This document shows, piece after piece, positions 1-8,473 of a stretch of 64,000 nt of DNA. The position numbers and the translations under genes were made by a program. The notes under the pieces are model-generated. The model searched no databases. It was not told the DNA's origin and saw only the letters and a list, made by a program, of their open reading frames with translations. The DNA is from Chryseobacterium sp. FP211-J200. Its GTDB lineage: Bacteria; Bacteroidota; Bacteroidia; Flavobacteriales; Weeksellaceae. How positions within the stretch are numbered: the first letter of the stretch is position 1; each line of letters starts with the position of its first letter. The stretch is from positions 19,993-83,992 of the forward strand of contig NZ_LSHB01000009.1 of the NCBI RefSeq assembly GCF_001643375.1. The letters are read 5' to 3'.

Positions 1-2
1 AT

Positions 3-518
3 TTTAACTGGCATTTGGATATCAAAAAATCAACCGCTACTCCACCGATAGAAATCAGACGGGAACTTTCACGTATTGCGAAAATCGCAATTATGAAATC
101 AGCTAAAATCTATAACTGGCGAGGTCAAAAAACATTTTCCGAAAGCGGAAATGTAAATCACGAACCTTTATGGATTGATGAAAAAACAAGAGAAGGAATT
201 AAGAAATATAAAATCAACCGAAAGCACCCGATAATAAAATCGTTGCTGGAAGAAAACAACAAAATGGTTGGAAAAGCATTGAAATTGCTGGAAGAAAATG
301 TTCCAATAGAATTGATTTTATCAAACCAAAATGAAGACCCGGCATTTCACGAATTAGAAAAGCAAGCCGACAAACCAACTGATGATTTAATCAATCTGGC
401 TGTTGAGTTGTACAATATAAATGTAAAACAAGGAGTGCCAAGTGAATTGGCAAGACAACAAATTATGAGTTCAACGCCTTTTAATTTGTTTCCGTTAATC
501 AATGAATATCTGAAATGA
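3..518 (+). CDS. C-terminal part of a MORC-like GHKL ATPase (defence operon), 5' end outside the window
   Basis: The reading frame is open to the left edge, so only the last ~170 residues are present; the TTG at 15 is not a credible start. The visible part has the tail typical of the ATP-binding proteins that precede Z1 helicases: a short IDIKKS-type strand, a PP-x-IR turn, then a helical region. It overlaps the Z1 gene by 4 bp (ATGA), so the two are translationally coupled. MORC/MutL-like GHKL ATPases with Z1 helicase, REase-fold and AIPR genes are a described restriction-like defence cluster (Iyer, Abhiman and Aravind). The ATPase domain itself is not visible, so its identity rests mainly on context. 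Confidence 0.7.
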   Translation, partial: FNWHLDIKKSTATPPIEIRRELSRIAKIAIMKSAKIYNWRGQKTFSESGNVNHEPLWIDEKTREGIKKYKINRKHPIIKSLLEENNKMVGKALKLLEENVPIELILSNQNEDPAFHELEKQADKPTDDLINLAVELYNINVKQGVPSELARQQIMSSTPFNLFPLINEYLK

Positions 519-3355
519 GTTTATTACAATCAGCAAGAGCAATAGCACATACTTTGTTGTCACTTCATCAGGGACAAATCACTGATGAAGTGCTTTTATC
601 TGTCATTGAAAAAGCATCTGCAATCAACATAGTTGAAGGACAAACTTTTGACAAACAAGAATTGTTTGAAATTTTGCGTGCTGATTATAGTGTAGGAAAA
701 GGCGAAATCACAATTTTATCTGATGATGTTGAACCTTGGCTAAATGATGAAAAAGCCAATGTCAATTTTGATTTGTGGAACAGATATAAGTTGTATATGT
801 CGGAAAATGACCCGTCATTTCCTGTAAACGATTTGGACGACTTCACAGATAAAATCCTTGATAAATGCGTTAATCCGAAAAAACAAGGTTCTTGGGACAG
901 GCGTGGAATGGTTGTCGGACACGTTCAATCGGGAAAAACTTCAAACTATGTCGGACTCATCAATAAAGCGACTGATGCAGGTTACAAAGTAATCATCATT
1001 ATTGCAGGCACAATCAGTTCGCTACGCAGACAAACACAGGAAAGAATTGATTCGGGTTATATTGGACGGAACAGTTCCGCATTTATCCGGGAAAACCAAA
1101 ACCGACTTATTGGAGTTGGTAAATACAAAACGGAAACCGATATTTATTCTTTAACTTCTTCGTATTACAAAAGCGGAGATGAAGGCGATTTCAGTCAATC
1201 CGTTGCGAACAGATTAAACATTCCAATCGGAAAAAATCCTGTTGTTTTCGTTATCAAAAAGAACAAAAGTATTCTTGAAAACCTGATTGACTGGTTTTCA
1301 AAAAATGAAAATATACGAGAAGTTGACGGAACGCCAAAACTGTTTGATGTTCCAGCACTGATAATTGATGATGAAGCCGATGCGGCTTCTGTAAACGCTT
1401 CACGGGATATAAACGACATCAAAACTATAAACCGTTTAATCCGAACGTTGTTAAACATTTTCAACCAAAATACTTTTATCGGTTACACAGCTACGCCTTA
1501 TGCAAACTTGTTTATTTCACAGGATTACAACGAGGAACAAACGACAGTCGTAAAAAACAAAACATACAAAATAGGAGAAGATTTATTTCCAAGAGATTTT
1601 ATCATTAACATTAAAGCACCGACCAATTACATTGGTGCAGCAAAAATTTTCGGCTACGAAAATACAAGTCCAGAACTCACAAAAGAACCGTTGGATATTT
1701 TCAGAGAAATTGACGATTACGACCCGCCATTTTTCAGAACAATCAACAGAGAAAACAAAGATATTTTGCCCGAATATCTTCCGCCAAGTTTGGAACGAGC
1801 TATAAAATCGTTCATTCTGACCTGTGCCATTCGCAGAGTGAGGGGGCACGAAAACAAACACAATTCAATGTTGGTTCACGTTGCGTTGCTGGTGCGTTGG
1901 ATTGACAGAGTTGCGTATTTGGTAAATGAAAAAACAAAAGAATACAAAAATGCCATTCAAAGTGAAGATGAAACTTTATTGAGTGAATTGAAAGAATTAT
2001 ACGAAACCGACTTTTTACCCACAACAAAAAATGTGTTGGATAATTTAGATTATACCGACATCAGAATAAAAGAGCATTCCTGGGAAGAAGTCAAAAAGGA
2101 ACTCAAAAATGCTGTTCTAAAAATTGATGTTCGTTCCGTTCACGGCACACGTTCTACGACAAATTTAGAATACCATAACATTGAAGAAATTGATTACAAC
2201 CGACACGAAAACGGTTTATCTGTTATTGCTGTTGGCGGTAGTCGTCTGTCAAGAGGAATTACGCTCGAAGGTTTGTCAATTTCGTATTATATCAGAACAA
2301 CCCGAATGTATGATTCGCTTATGCAAATGGGACGTTGGTTTGGTTATCGCCCTGGTTACGTTGATTTGTGCAGATTGTACACAACCAACCAAATTTTTGA
2401 ATGGTTTAACCATATCACAATGGCAACCGAAGAAATGCGAAACGACTTTGACGAAATGACGGCAACACATCAGCGTCCAAAGGATTTTCGTTTGAAAGTC
2501 AGAAATCATCACGGTTTATTGACCATTACGAGCTTGAATAAACTTTATTTTTCACAAGACATTGAAATTTCATTTTCTGGGGAAAATCCGCAAACGTATT
2601 GCTTGCTGAAAACAAAATCTGCGATTGAAAACAACTTTAATGCGTTAAAAAGTTTGGTTTCAACAATCGGTTTCCCTGCAAAAGAGAACAGAGTTGAAAA
2701 TAAAGGAAAAACAAGGTACTTATTTTATCCCAATACAAACATTGAAGCACTTTGTAATTTCATTGATGCGTACAAAATTGAGCAACCAAGTATTAACAAC
2801 GCAACATTAAGCGACTACATCAAAACACAGTCGAAAGGCAATAAAATCAAGGAATGGAGCATTTGTATTATTTCAAATACTGACGAAAAAGTTTTTATTG
2901 ATTACAAAGGCAAAACACCAAGAAACGAACGAAAATCAAATGAAAGCCTTGCGACTTTTAAGTTGCAACACAATAACGAAGTTATCACAATGGGTTGCAG
3001 TGTGCGTAATCAGCAAATCGGGCGTGGTGGCGAATTTTATCTGATTTCAAAAAATCAGATTGACCAGACAGGCGACAGATATTTTGATTTGTCAAAAGAT
3101 AAAGATTATTCAAAAATGGCTTATGCGGATATTAAAGCACAGCGGCAAGCGGAAAAGAAAGGTCTGTTATTGATTTACGCATTAGACGAAAGAGGAACGC
3201 CAAATGTAAACAACGGTATCCCAATTGTGGGTTACAGTTTACATTTTCCAAGAATTGATGACGAAGTAAAAGTTTCATATACAGCAACAATTAATAAAGG
3301 TTTTGATGAAGAAGTAATGACCGATGATGATAACCCTGAAACTGAAAACGAATGA
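515..3355 (+). CDS. Z1-domain superfamily II helicase/ATPase of a MORC-type defence system
   Basis: This 946-residue protein has a P-loop around residue 138 (GHVQSGKTSN), a DDEAD Walker B near residue 286, and the SRGITLEG and QMGRWFGYR motifs of the second helicase half near residues 575-620. That layout is characteristic of Z1-domain proteins. Family knowledge places Z1 helicases in restriction-like phage defence, where they should translocate on DNA and work with the neighbouring ATPase and nuclease. The start overlaps the upstream stop by 4 bp, and the stop overlaps the PD-(D/E)XK start by 4 bp, so the genes form one operon. The length is normal for the family and no lesions are seen. Confidence 0.9.
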   Translation: MSLLQSARAIAHTLLSLHQGQITDEVLLSVIEKASAINIVEGQTFDKQELFEILRADYSVGKGEITILSDDVEPWLNDEKANVNFDLWNRYKLYMSENDPSFPVNDLDDFTDKILDKCVNPKKQGSWDRRGMVVGHVQSGKTSNYVGLINKATDAGYKVIIIIAGTISSLRRQTQERIDSGYIGRNSSAFIRENQNRLIGVGKYKTETDIYSLTSSYYKSGDEGDFSQSVANRLNIPIGKNPVVFVIKKNKSILENLIDWFSKNENIREVDGTPKLFDVPALIIDDEADAASVNASRDINDIKTINRLIRTLLNIFNQNTFIGYTATPYANLFISQDYNEEQTTVVKNKTYKIGEDLFPRDFIINIKAPTNYIGAAKIFGYENTSPELTKEPLDIFREIDDYDPPFFRTINRENKDILPEYLPPSLERAIKSFILTCAIRRVRGHENKHNSMLVHVALLVRWIDRVAYLVNEKTKEYKNAIQSEDETLLSELKELYETDFLPTTKNVLDNLDYTDIRIKEHSWEEVKKELKNAVLKIDVRSVHGTRSTTNLEYHNIEEIDYNRHENGLSVIAVGGSRLSRGITLEGLSISYYIRTTRMYDSLMQMGRWFGYRPGYVDLCRLYTTNQIFEWFNHITMATEEMRNDFDEMTATHQRPKDFRLKVRNHHGLLTITSLNKLYFSQDIEISFSGENPQTYCLLKTKSAIENNFNALKSLVSTIGFPAKENRVENKGKTRYLFYPNTNIEALCNFIDAYKIEQPSINNATLSDYIKTQSKGNKIKEWSICIISNTDEKVFIDYKGKTPRNERKSNESLATFKLQHNNEVITMGCSVRNQQIGRGGEFYLISKNQIDQTGDRYFDLSKDKDYSKMAYADIKAQRQAEKKGLLLIYALDERGTPNVNNGIPIVGYSLHFPRIDDEVKVSYTATINKGFDEEVMTDDDNPETENE

Positions 3356-4329
3356 TAAACATTAAATCAATTTGGGAAAATCAAAAGCCGACAGGCGAAG
3401 TTATCATCAGAACAAGAATTGATGAAATTCCGCATTTGAATTGTTTTGCGGCTACAAACCATATCACGGGACAACATTTATACATAATGTCGGTTTCAAA
3501 AAATGTAGTAATTCCTGAACTGAAAAATTATCGTTTCAAAGGTGTTGAAATCTATACTTTACCGATTGAACCCGAGGATAAAATAGAATTTTACATCTAT
3601 CTTTTAGACAATGAATTAAAAGTTATTTTTTCCTTATTCATTCAAAACATTCTGGAAGATATTGAACCAAGTGTTACAGAAAGTGAAGCAATTACAACAA
3701 CGCTGAATGTAGTTTCCAAATGGAAAAAAATGTTTGATAAAATCAATTTCAACGGCTTGTCACTGGAACAACAAAAAGGATTGATTGGCGAATTGTTGTT
3801 TCTGAACTATCTTTTAAATGACGAAAAAACATCGGCAAATGCTGTAAATGCGTGGACTGGTGCGGAAATGGAATTTCAGGCAAAAGATTTTACTTTGGGT
3901 GCAGTTGGAATAGAAATCAAATTTACTTCATCAAAACAACCACGAATAAAAGTTTCAAACGAAAGACAATTAGATGCTGAAAATTTAAGCGATTTGTTTT
4001 TGGTTTTGTATTCAACGGAAGCCGTAAAAGACAACGGATTTTCGCTTAATTCTTTGATTGCACAAACCCGAAAAGTGATTTCAACCGATGAAGAACGCAG
4101 TATTTTCAATTCAAAATTGCAGTTAAACGGCTATTTTGACGAAGACAGTGAGCATTATGGCAGAATGTATTCACTCAAAAAAACATTTGGTTTTGCAGTA
4201 ACTTCTGACTTTCCTAAAATTGTAAAAAATCAGTTGCCTTTGGGAATTTACGATACTTCGTATTCAATAGAAATTTCAGCCGTAGAAAGTTTTATTGTGG
4301 AACCCGAAAATATACTTGCAAAGGTTTAG
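3352..4329 (+). CDS. PD-(D/E)XK-motif protein of the Z1 defence operon
   Basis: This 325-residue protein is the expected third member of the operon, annotated elsewhere as PD-(D/E)XK motif protein (DUF4420-like). A conserved GLIGELLFL helix near residue 145 supplies a Glu. After a W-x-G-A-E turn comes a GIEIKFT strand near residue 185, which fits the E-x-K part of a restriction-endonuclease core. It probably cleaves or binds invader DNA recognised by the complex. It overlaps the Z1 gene by 4 bp, and the AIPR gene follows 3 nt later. A degenerate, non-cleaving REase fold cannot be excluded. Confidence 0.85.
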   Translation: MINIKSIWENQKPTGEVIIRTRIDEIPHLNCFAATNHITGQHLYIMSVSKNVVIPELKNYRFKGVEIYTLPIEPEDKIEFYIYLLDNELKVIFSLFIQNILEDIEPSVTESEAITTTLNVVSKWKKMFDKINFNGLSLEQQKGLIGELLFLNYLLNDEKTSANAVNAWTGAEMEFQAKDFTLGAVGIEIKFTSSKQPRIKVSNERQLDAENLSDLFLVLYSTEAVKDNGFSLNSLIAQTRKVISTDEERSIFNSKLQLNGYFDEDSEHYGRMYSLKKTFGFAVTSDFPKIVKNQLPLGIYDTSYSIEISAVESFIVEPENILAKV

Positions 4330-4332
4330 GTA

Positions 4333-6705
4333 ATGGAAAGAGCGTTAGAAAATTATATTGAAGAATTAAAATCAGATGTCGCTTCACGGGTTTATTCGGA
4401 AGGCGAAGGAGCAAGTTTTGAAGATAAATTCACAGAATATTGCATTGAAGTTTTGGAAAGCATCGGAAAATCCGAAGGAGCAAGAGTTTTGTCATACATT
4501 AACCCAAACAGTCAGGGCGGAATTGATTGGAAAATAAATGGGTTTTGTCTGAAAGATTTTGTGAAAGACGAAAACAAAAAAGAGTATTACGAAACGCTGG
4601 ATTTGTTTATCACTTTCTACAAAAACGAATACGATTACAACATTACAAAAGACGATTACACAAAGTCGCTCAATCAAATAAAACGTTTTATTAACTCTGC
4701 ATTAAAACGCCATATTGACTATATTGATAAATCAAACACCGAATTATATCATTTAATCGAAACCATTGGAAAACAAGGCAAAGATTTTGACCGTATCAAT
4801 GTTTATTTCCTGATAAATGGCTTTTCAAATCACGACAAAGAAAAGATTGAAGTTGCTGACGCTGATATTTTCGTCCATACCTGGGACATTGCCCGATTGT
4901 TCAAAATCAATGAAAGCAACAGTGTTCACGAACCGATAGAAATAGAATTTGAACATTTTACCGAAAACGGAAAAGGTTTGCAATGCCTGCAAGTTCCGGG
5001 TATTGATGAAATGTATGATTGTTATCTGGCAATTGTGCCTGGTGAAATATTAGCAAAATTGTACAAAGAATTTTCAAATGAATTATTGGAAAGCAATGTT
5101 CGTGCGTTTTTGGGACAGGCAGGAAAATTCAACAAAGGAATCAGAGATACCATTCGCACAAAACCGCAAATGTTTTTGCCGTACAACAACGGTATTACTG
5201 CCACAGCCGAAAGCGTTGAAACAAAGTTTGTGGACAATCAACTTGTCATTACACGATTGTACGATTTCCAGATTGTGAACGGTGGACAAACAACGGCCTC
5301 GCTTTATCACACACAAAAGAAATTTAAAGATGCTAATTTGAGCAAAATTTTTGTTCAGATGAAACTGACGGTTATCAAAGATAAAGACCAGAAAAACATT
5401 GAAGTTCCCAACATTTCACGCTTCGCAAATAGTCAGAACAAAGTTTCAGAATTAGACTTGTCGTCAAACAATCCGTATTTTGTGCAGATTGAAAACCTGT
5501 CGAGGAAAAAATATGTGGTCAATCCTGAAAATAAAAATCAGTCACGTTTATGGTTCTTTGAACGTGCTAACGGACAATATCGGGAAACACTGAACAAACA
5601 AACGCCTGCACAACAAAAGAAGTTCAAAGAACAGAATCCGTCAAGTCTGAAATTTGTAAAATCAGATATTGCAAAATTCATCAACGGTTGGGAATTAGAA
5701 CCGCATTTTGTAGCTCAGGGTTCGCAGAAAAACTTTATTCATTATACAAAAAAAATCACGGATTTAGTCAGCAAAAACAAATTGCCAGGAGAGAATTTTT
5801 ATCGTAAACTCATTGCTAATGCTATTTTGTTTAAAACCATTGACCAGCTTTTCGGAAGAAAAGGAGTTAATGCGATTGGCGACACAAGTTTGAAAGCTCT
5901 TTCCGTTGCTTATACAGTTTCGTATTTCCACCATTTGACAAACAACAGAATTGATTTGTGGAAGATTTACGAAGAACAAAAAATTGACGATTTTTTGAGC
6001 AATCAGTTATCAAAATTGCTTGTATTTGTTTACAACCACATTATTACAGAAGCAAGCGGAAGTTTGATTTCGGAATATGCAAAACGTGCTACTTCGTGGG
6101 AGAAACTGAAAAATACAGCATATTCCGAAGATTTGGTTTCGGTTTTAAACGAGTATTTGATTTCGGAAGAAGAAAAAATACAACGGGAAAACGAGAAAGA
6201 AATTGACACGAACAACATAGAAGATTCCGTTTTTGTAATCAGCGAAATTCAAAAAATGGGATTGAAATTCTGGGACGGTTTTAGAATTTACATAGACACT
6301 AATAAGCCTGATGGTTTTGATTGGTCTATCGCTTTTGATTTGGTAAGCCGACTGAACAAGAATAAAAATCTGACGGCAAGGGAAATTACCTTTGGTAAAA
6401 AAGTGTTAGACTATATTCAGGAAAATTCAGCACTTATTGACGAAGTAAAAGCCTTGTCGAAATTAGAAGACAAAGAAATTGTAGAAGTGAAATTTATCTA
6501 CGATAAACTTCTATTAGTTTCAAAAGACGATTGGAAACGAATTATAGATGTAGCCAGCCATACAAAAGTGTTCGATAACCTTGAATTAGCAAACGTAAAA
6601 GCCGTTCAAACCGCATTGGCTAAAAAGGAAAAAATAAAAGAGCAAGCCTTAATTCGGGCTTATGAATCATTGGGGAAATTGAAAAAGTTTGGCATTAAGG
6701 TATAG
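4333..6705 (+). CDS. AIPR-family (abortive infection phage resistance) protein
   Basis: This 790-residue protein ends the operon. It shows the AIPR signature: an FLPYNNGITATA segment near residue 280, then QIVNGGQTTASLY near residue 315 and an NISRFANSQNKV stretch near residue 360. AIPR proteins are known from abortive-infection loci and from Z1/MORC clusters. Their activity is not firmly established, although a nucleic-acid-acting role is usually assumed. The start lies 3 nt after the PD-(D/E)XK stop. No frameshift is seen, so all visible parts of the operon are intact. Confidence 0.88.
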   Translation: MERALENYIEELKSDVASRVYSEGEGASFEDKFTEYCIEVLESIGKSEGARVLSYINPNSQGGIDWKINGFCLKDFVKDENKKEYYETLDLFITFYKNEYDYNITKDDYTKSLNQIKRFINSALKRHIDYIDKSNTELYHLIETIGKQGKDFDRINVYFLINGFSNHDKEKIEVADADIFVHTWDIARLFKINESNSVHEPIEIEFEHFTENGKGLQCLQVPGIDEMYDCYLAIVPGEILAKLYKEFSNELLESNVRAFLGQAGKFNKGIRDTIRTKPQMFLPYNNGITATAESVETKFVDNQLVITRLYDFQIVNGGQTTASLYHTQKKFKDANLSKIFVQMKLTVIKDKDQKNIEVPNISRFANSQNKVSELDLSSNNPYFVQIENLSRKKYVVNPENKNQSRLWFFERANGQYRETLNKQTPAQQKKFKEQNPSSLKFVKSDIAKFINGWELEPHFVAQGSQKNFIHYTKKITDLVSKNKLPGENFYRKLIANAILFKTIDQLFGRKGVNAIGDTSLKALSVAYTVSYFHHLTNNRIDLWKIYEEQKIDDFLSNQLSKLLVFVYNHIITEASGSLISEYAKRATSWEKLKNTAYSEDLVSVLNEYLISEEEKIQRENEKEIDTNNIEDSVFVISEIQKMGLKFWDGFRIYIDTNKPDGFDWSIAFDLVSRLNKNKNLTAREITFGKKVLDYIQENSALIDEVKALSKLEDKEIVEVKFIYDKLLLVSKDDWKRIIDVASHTKVFDNLELANVKAVQTALAKKEKIKEQALIRAYESLGKLKKFGIKV

Positions 6706-7020
6706 CATTGATGTCCCATTACAACAAGACACTAATGGTTGATTTTGAAAAAAACTATACATTTAAAGATAAATATGAGGAGGAAAGTAATTTTCGTATA
6801 TTTGCTATGAGCTAACGGAAACACGTTGAAAAGCAAAGCAATAAGCACCGTTACTAAATCGTTACCTGACTTTTTTGATAATCTTTATAAAAGCTTAGTA
6901 TTCAACCGATACAGCTTTTTCCTGAAAACTTTAAAATAAATTAAAAAAAACACTGTTGCTTGTATTGATTATAGATCTCTGAAATGCTCGTCGATCAAAG
7001 GTATAATTTGGGGTAAAAAA
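6706..7020. other. Intergenic stretch after the defence operon
   Basis: These 315 bp are AT-rich with no convincing ORF on either strand. No rho-independent terminator follows the AIPR stop. The stretch separates the rightward defence operon from the leftward HTH gene and may hold a junction between two cargo modules. Confidence 0.5.
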
Positions 7021-7041
7021 AACACCAACTCTCGTTGGTAT
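7021..7041 (-). terminator. Terminator of the small HTH gene
   Basis: CACCAAC (7023-7029) pairs with GTTGGT(A) (7034-7040) around a TCTC loop. On the minus strand the stem is followed by a long U-tract, from the A-run at 7014-7022. It begins immediately after the stop codon of the HTH gene. Confidence 0.75.
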
Positions 7042-7042
7042 T

Positions 7043-7276
7043 TTATTCATTTATAAGTTTAAAAAATTGTTCAAGAGTAAGTTTTCTTGCTTTACAGATT
7101 CTATAAAGTGTTTCAACAGGAATCCTATATGTATTGTCACTTTTAATTTTTCTGACCGTACTTTCTTCAACATCGTGATTTTTAGCAAACGAATTCTGTG
7201 ACTTATCTTCTTTAAGCCAAGGAATTAACCAATTTTTAGTTATATAAGAACAGATTTTCTCGTTTATGTCAATCAT
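7043..7276 (-). CDS. Small Cro/CI-type HTH regulator next to the dCas12f-sigma locus
   Basis: This 77-residue protein contains one helix-turn-helix (residues ~25-60: SQNSFAKNHDVEESTVRKIK) followed by a short helical end, the usual form of a one-domain XRE repressor. It is divergent from the sigma/dCas12f transcription unit. The ~70 bp between its start and the rightward promoter contain three palindromes, so it is a reasonable candidate repressor of that promoter and of itself. This link is inferred from position only. Confidence 0.75.
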   Translation of the reverse strand: MIDINEKICSYITKNWLIPWLKEDKSQNSFAKNHDVEESTVRKIKSDNTYRIPVETLYRICKARKLTLEQFFKLINE

Positions 7277-7306
7277 TCAACAAAAGAAATATTTTGTTAT
7301 CAAAAT

Positions 7307-7328
7307 ATTACGGCCGTTCGACCGTAAT
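7307..7328. promoter_or_regulatory. Inverted repeat, possible operator
   Basis: ATTACGG (7307-7313) and CCGTAAT (7322-7328) form a perfect 7-bp inverted repeat with an 8-bp spacer. It lies 31 bp upstream of the HTH start and about 20 bp upstream of the rightward -33 element, where a repressor could act on both directions. Confidence 0.4.
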
Positions 7329-7346
7329 TAAATTATTTTTGTTACA

Positions 7347-7378
7347 TTTGTAATATAAGTTACAAGAATGTAACTTTG
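7347..7378 (+). promoter_or_regulatory. Bacteroidetes promoter driving the structured RNA and the sigma-dCas12f genes
   Basis: TTTG at 7347-7350, a 20-bp spacer and TAACTTTG at 7371-7378 match the Bacteroidetes consensus (TTTG, N19-21, TAnnTTTG) exactly. Transcription should begin near 7384. Both elements sit inside palindromes: TTACA-tt-TGTAA at 7342-7353, and GTTACA-agaa-TGTAAC at 7359-7374. The promoter is therefore probably controlled by a DNA-binding protein, perhaps the neighbouring HTH protein. Confidence 0.75.
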
Positions 7379-7383
7379 CGATA

Positions 7384-7555
7384 GTTAAATGAAATATAGA
7401 AGCTATTGCTTAGATTCTCGACTGGAAAACTGGCACTTTTCAAGAAGCAACGAGTTGATAAGTAAATGTGCCCACGACTTCGGCGTGGGCTCACTTATCG
7501 TTGCTCGGTATGCCAGTACCACCAGTCGGTAAGTTGAGTTCCACGCTTTTTCTTT
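7384..7555 (+). ncRNA. Structured leader RNA, candidate guide-RNA scaffold for the dCas12f-sigma system
   Basis: Nested pairing covers 7419-7528. CGACTGG (7419-7425) pairs with CCAGTCG (7522-7528). ACTGGCA (7429-7435) pairs with TGCCAGT (7511-7517). GCAAC (7447-7451) pairs with GTTGC (7500-7504), or alternatively CGAG (7451-7454) with CTCG (7504-7507). GATAAGT (7457-7463) pairs with ACTTATC (7493-7499), and GCCCACG (7470-7476) with CGTGGGC (7484-7490). The tip is a C(UUCG)G tetraloop at 7478-7483, which strongly favours an RNA function. The CGAG...GCUCGGUA arrangement resembles the conserved stem of known Cas12f tracrRNAs as I remember them. A T-rich tract (7547-7555) could end the RNA. Ends and any guide are unknown. 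Confidence 0.65.
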
Positions 7556-7647
7556 TGTGCTAAACCTAAAGAAATGAGGATTAAGATGTAGGTAGAATTC
7601 TTCTTAGTAGATATAAGCAGTTCCTTCAGCAATAATTTTGCTAAAAT

Positions 7648-8472
7648 ATGCTGCTTATGAAAAGAACAAACTCTTTGCCCAGAAAGTTGAGCAATCTTCA
7701 GTTGTACGAACTGCTGAAAAAAGGTAATCCTGTTTCTCTCGAACACATTCATCTGCGCCACAAAAGACTTCTTTTCTGGGTTGGATGGCAAATACTGAAG
7801 GATGATTTCGTAGTGGATACGATTGTTCAGGATACCTTCCTAAAATTGTGGCTGTACCGCGACACCATCGAATCGCCTGATCATATTACCGGCTTTTTAC
7901 GCTTTGTGATGAAAAGGGATTGTATCGCGTATGTCACTGCTCCCAGGAATAAATTCACCCGCCTGATGGCTTCTCTTGACAGTTTTGAGAATTACCAGGA
8001 GTATCTTGCAGGTTACGATCCTTTGAAAGATAAAGAGTATTTACACGGCCAGGAATCCGACCAAAATAAATTCGATGAAATCACAAAGGTATTACCCGTT
8101 CTGAATCCCAAAAGGAAACACCTGATAGAACTCTGCCTGGAATATGGCTTCCAGTACAAACCCATTGCAGAAGCTATGGGAAGCAGTGTGACAGGCATCA
8201 GCACGGAGGTGAGCAAAGCCATACAAGAGCTTCGGAAAATTCTTAAGGTCACTTCTTTTGAGCCACCACAAGAAAAAACTTTCAATAAAGAAGAGCAATC
8301 AGAACAACTCAGCAGTCAACAGCTCGAGATCATCAAAAGACGGTTTGAGCAGAAATCTTCTTTTGCGGTGATTGCACAAGAACTCAAACTACCTGAGAAG
8401 GAAGTCCATCGGGAATTTCTGTACGCCTATCAGCACCTGCAAAATCATAACCGATCTGAAATACCGCTTTAA
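7648..8472 (+). CDS. ECF-like sigma-70 factor coupled to a dead Cas12f
   Basis: This 274-residue protein has a sigma2-like region (residues ~30-85, with the VQDTFLKLW helix that contacts core RNA polymerase) and a sigma4-like region (~150-200, a helix-turn-helix around YKPIAEAMGSS). An unusual third part (~221-270) looks like a second sigma4-type HTH: LSSQQLEIIKRRFEQ, then VIAQELKLPEKEV. ECF sigmas are normally under 200 residues, so ~75 residues are extra and could bind the dCas12f partner. No anti-sigma gene is nearby. The Cas12f-like gene starts 1 nt after the stop, and the gene lies downstream of the structured RNA and its promoter. The ATG at 7657 is an alternative start. Confidence 0.85.
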   Translation: MLLMKRTNSLPRKLSNLQLYELLKKGNPVSLEHIHLRHKRLLFWVGWQILKDDFVVDTIVQDTFLKLWLYRDTIESPDHITGFLRFVMKRDCIAYVTAPRNKFTRLMASLDSFENYQEYLAGYDPLKDKEYLHGQESDQNKFDEITKVLPVLNPKRKHLIELCLEYGFQYKPIAEAMGSSVTGISTEVSKAIQELRKILKVTSFEPPQEKTFNKEEQSEQLSSQQLEIIKRRFEQKSSFAVIAQELKLPEKEVHREFLYAYQHLQNHNRSEIPL

Positions 8473-8473
8473 T

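Noticed and set aside
7419..7528. Reading the large inverted repeat as an IS or transposon end
   Set aside because: The helices are nested with a UUCG tetraloop and lie just after a promoter. There is no matching copy on the other side of the Cas12f gene, and no transposase or target-site duplication was seen.
7495..7791. 98-residue minus-strand ORF over the leader and sigma start
   Set aside because: It is antisense to the structured RNA and to the sigma gene, with low-complexity composition and no recognisable domain.
8372..8473. Longer N-terminal extension of the Cas12f-like frame, overlapping the sigma gene
   Set aside because: The first 34 residues are sigma-gene sequence in another frame. 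The ATG at 8474, 1 nt after the sigma stop, gives the usual family start.
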